Source of the DNA: Chloroflexi bacterium TSY
GTDB taxonomy: Bacteria; Chloroflexota; Anaerolineae; Caldilineales; Caldilineaceae
Length of the DNA: 44,985 bases
Reading direction: 5' to 3'
Assembly: GCA_019217005.1 (NCBI GenBank)
Contig: JAHBNG010000124.1
Span: 1 to 44,985, forward strand
Position 1 is the stretch's first letter. The number at the start of each line of letters is the position of its first letter. The position numbers and the translations under genes were made by a program. The notes beneath the pieces are model-generated. The model was not told where the DNA came from. It saw nothing but the letters and a program-made list of their open reading frames with translations, and made no database searches. Shown here one piece after another: positions 44,560 through 44,985 of this stretch.

Positions 44560-44985
44560 CTATGTTCCGCGTAATTGAAAGACAACACCAATTGTGCGAA
44601 AAATAGTATATATGTCAGGTAGAATAGACCAGTAACGTACATAGTAGAAATCATACTGCAATTTGACAAGTGCATCTTGAATGCTGTTGCCATAATCATA
44701 ATGAACCTGTGCCCAGCCCGTAAGCCCTGGTTTGACCATGTGCCTTGTCCGGTAGTATGGAAGTTGGGAGACTAGTTGAGCGACAAACTCAGGTCGTTCC
44801 GGTCGGGGGCCGACGAGACTCATTTCGCCATGAAGAATATTAAAGACTTGAGGGAGCTCATCCAAACGCGTACGGCGTAACCATCGCCCCACTTTTGTAA
44901 TCCGGTCATCATTTTCATCTGCCCAACGGGGTTCGCCATCTTCTTCTGCATCAACGCGCATTGTGCGAAATTTATACATGGTAAA
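44560..44985 (-). CDS. Polyprenyl-phosphate sugar-1-phosphate transferase (WcaJ/WbaP type), partial
   Basis: Only the C-terminal catalytic part is inside the window; the frame is open to the right edge, and the ATG at 44979 is internal (preceded by Phe-Thr). Motifs: MYKFRTMRVDAEEDG, GRWLRRTRLDELPQVFNILHGEMSLVGPRPERPEFV with the catalytic Asp-Glu pair, and KPGLTGWAQVHYDYG. These are characteristic of enzymes that start a polysaccharide repeat unit by moving a hexose-1-phosphate to undecaprenyl phosphate. As the initiating enzyme it fits the head of the right-hand polysaccharide block. Confidence 0.92.
   Translation of the reverse strand, partial: FTMYKFRTMRVDAEEDGEPRWADENDDRITKVGRWLRRTRLDELPQVFNILHGEMSLVGPRPERPEFVAQLVSQLPYYRTRHMVKPGLTGWAQVHYDYGNSIQDALVKLQYDFYYVRYWSILPDIYTIFRTIGVVFQLRGT

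Noticed and set aside
1..44985. CRISPR arrays, tRNA or rRNA genes
   Set aside because: No regularly spaced direct repeats, cloverleaf-like segments or rRNA-like stretches were seen; the repeats present are dispersed inverted-repeat elements.

Overview
The window looks like an accessory, element-rich part of a bacterial chromosome of medium GC content (just under 50% by eye). Surface-polysaccharide genes lie on both sides of a Ser/Thr phospho-signalling module and a small hybrid polyketide/non-ribosomal peptide cluster. An FHA–PP2C–Ser/Thr kinase module, several polysaccharide glycosyltransferases, an ISH3-like element, an IS110-like element and many hairpin-type miniature elements together fit a filamentous, multicellular-type bacterium such as a Chloroflexota member. 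That assignment is inference and weak.

Layout. 1-5855 (+): an IS end, the tail of a truncated glycosyltransferase, a Wzx-type flippase, a block of stacked miniature inverted-repeat elements, an HlyD-type adaptor, a remnant resembling a nucleotide-sugar dehydrogenase, a GT4 glycosyltransferase and a polysaccharide deacetylase. 5874-7378: a full-length 1505-bp insertion sequence (IS-A). 7485-8390 (-): an acyltransferase-3 membrane protein. 8589-13064 (+): FHA protein, PP2C phosphatase and a Ser/Thr kinase; the kinase is split by a miniature element that is itself split by a second one. 13644-29844 (+): the biosynthetic cluster, namely FkbH-like glyceryl loader with carrier; KS-AT; ACP-aminotransferase-C-A-PCP; C-PCP-TE; and a Sfp-type phosphopantetheinyl transferase. 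29841-42480 (-): solute-binding lipoprotein, Wzz/BY-kinase-like protein, SGNH hydrolase, flippase-like membrane protein, hexapeptide acetyltransferase, GT4, an epimerase-methyltransferase fusion split by a second IS-A copy, and a GlpD-like oxidase. 42566-44083: a decayed IS110-type element. 44084-44985 (-): a GT2 with an internal deletion and the C-terminal part of a polyprenyl-phosphate sugar-phosphate transferase that runs off the window.

How it fits together. The cluster can be read as a line: a glyceryl unit loaded by the FkbH protein, one malonyl extension (AT with the HAFH malonyl motif), conversion of the beta-ketone to a beta-amine by the in-line aminotransferase, condensation with an amino acid (binding-pocket code read as close to the glycine code), then a terminal C-PCP-TE protein with no adenylation domain. 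This would give a 3-amino-4,5-dihydroxypentanoyl-glycyl core (inference).

The most striking feature is the number of precise mobile-element insertions with readable target duplications. The aminotransferase, the last carrier of the megasynthase, the kinase and the epimerase-methyltransferase gene are each interrupted, and in each case removing the element plus one target copy restores the reading frame. Two further single-base losses in T runs break the same megasynthase. The coding segments between the breaks still carry their catalytic motifs, so the decay is either very recent or some of it is assembly error.
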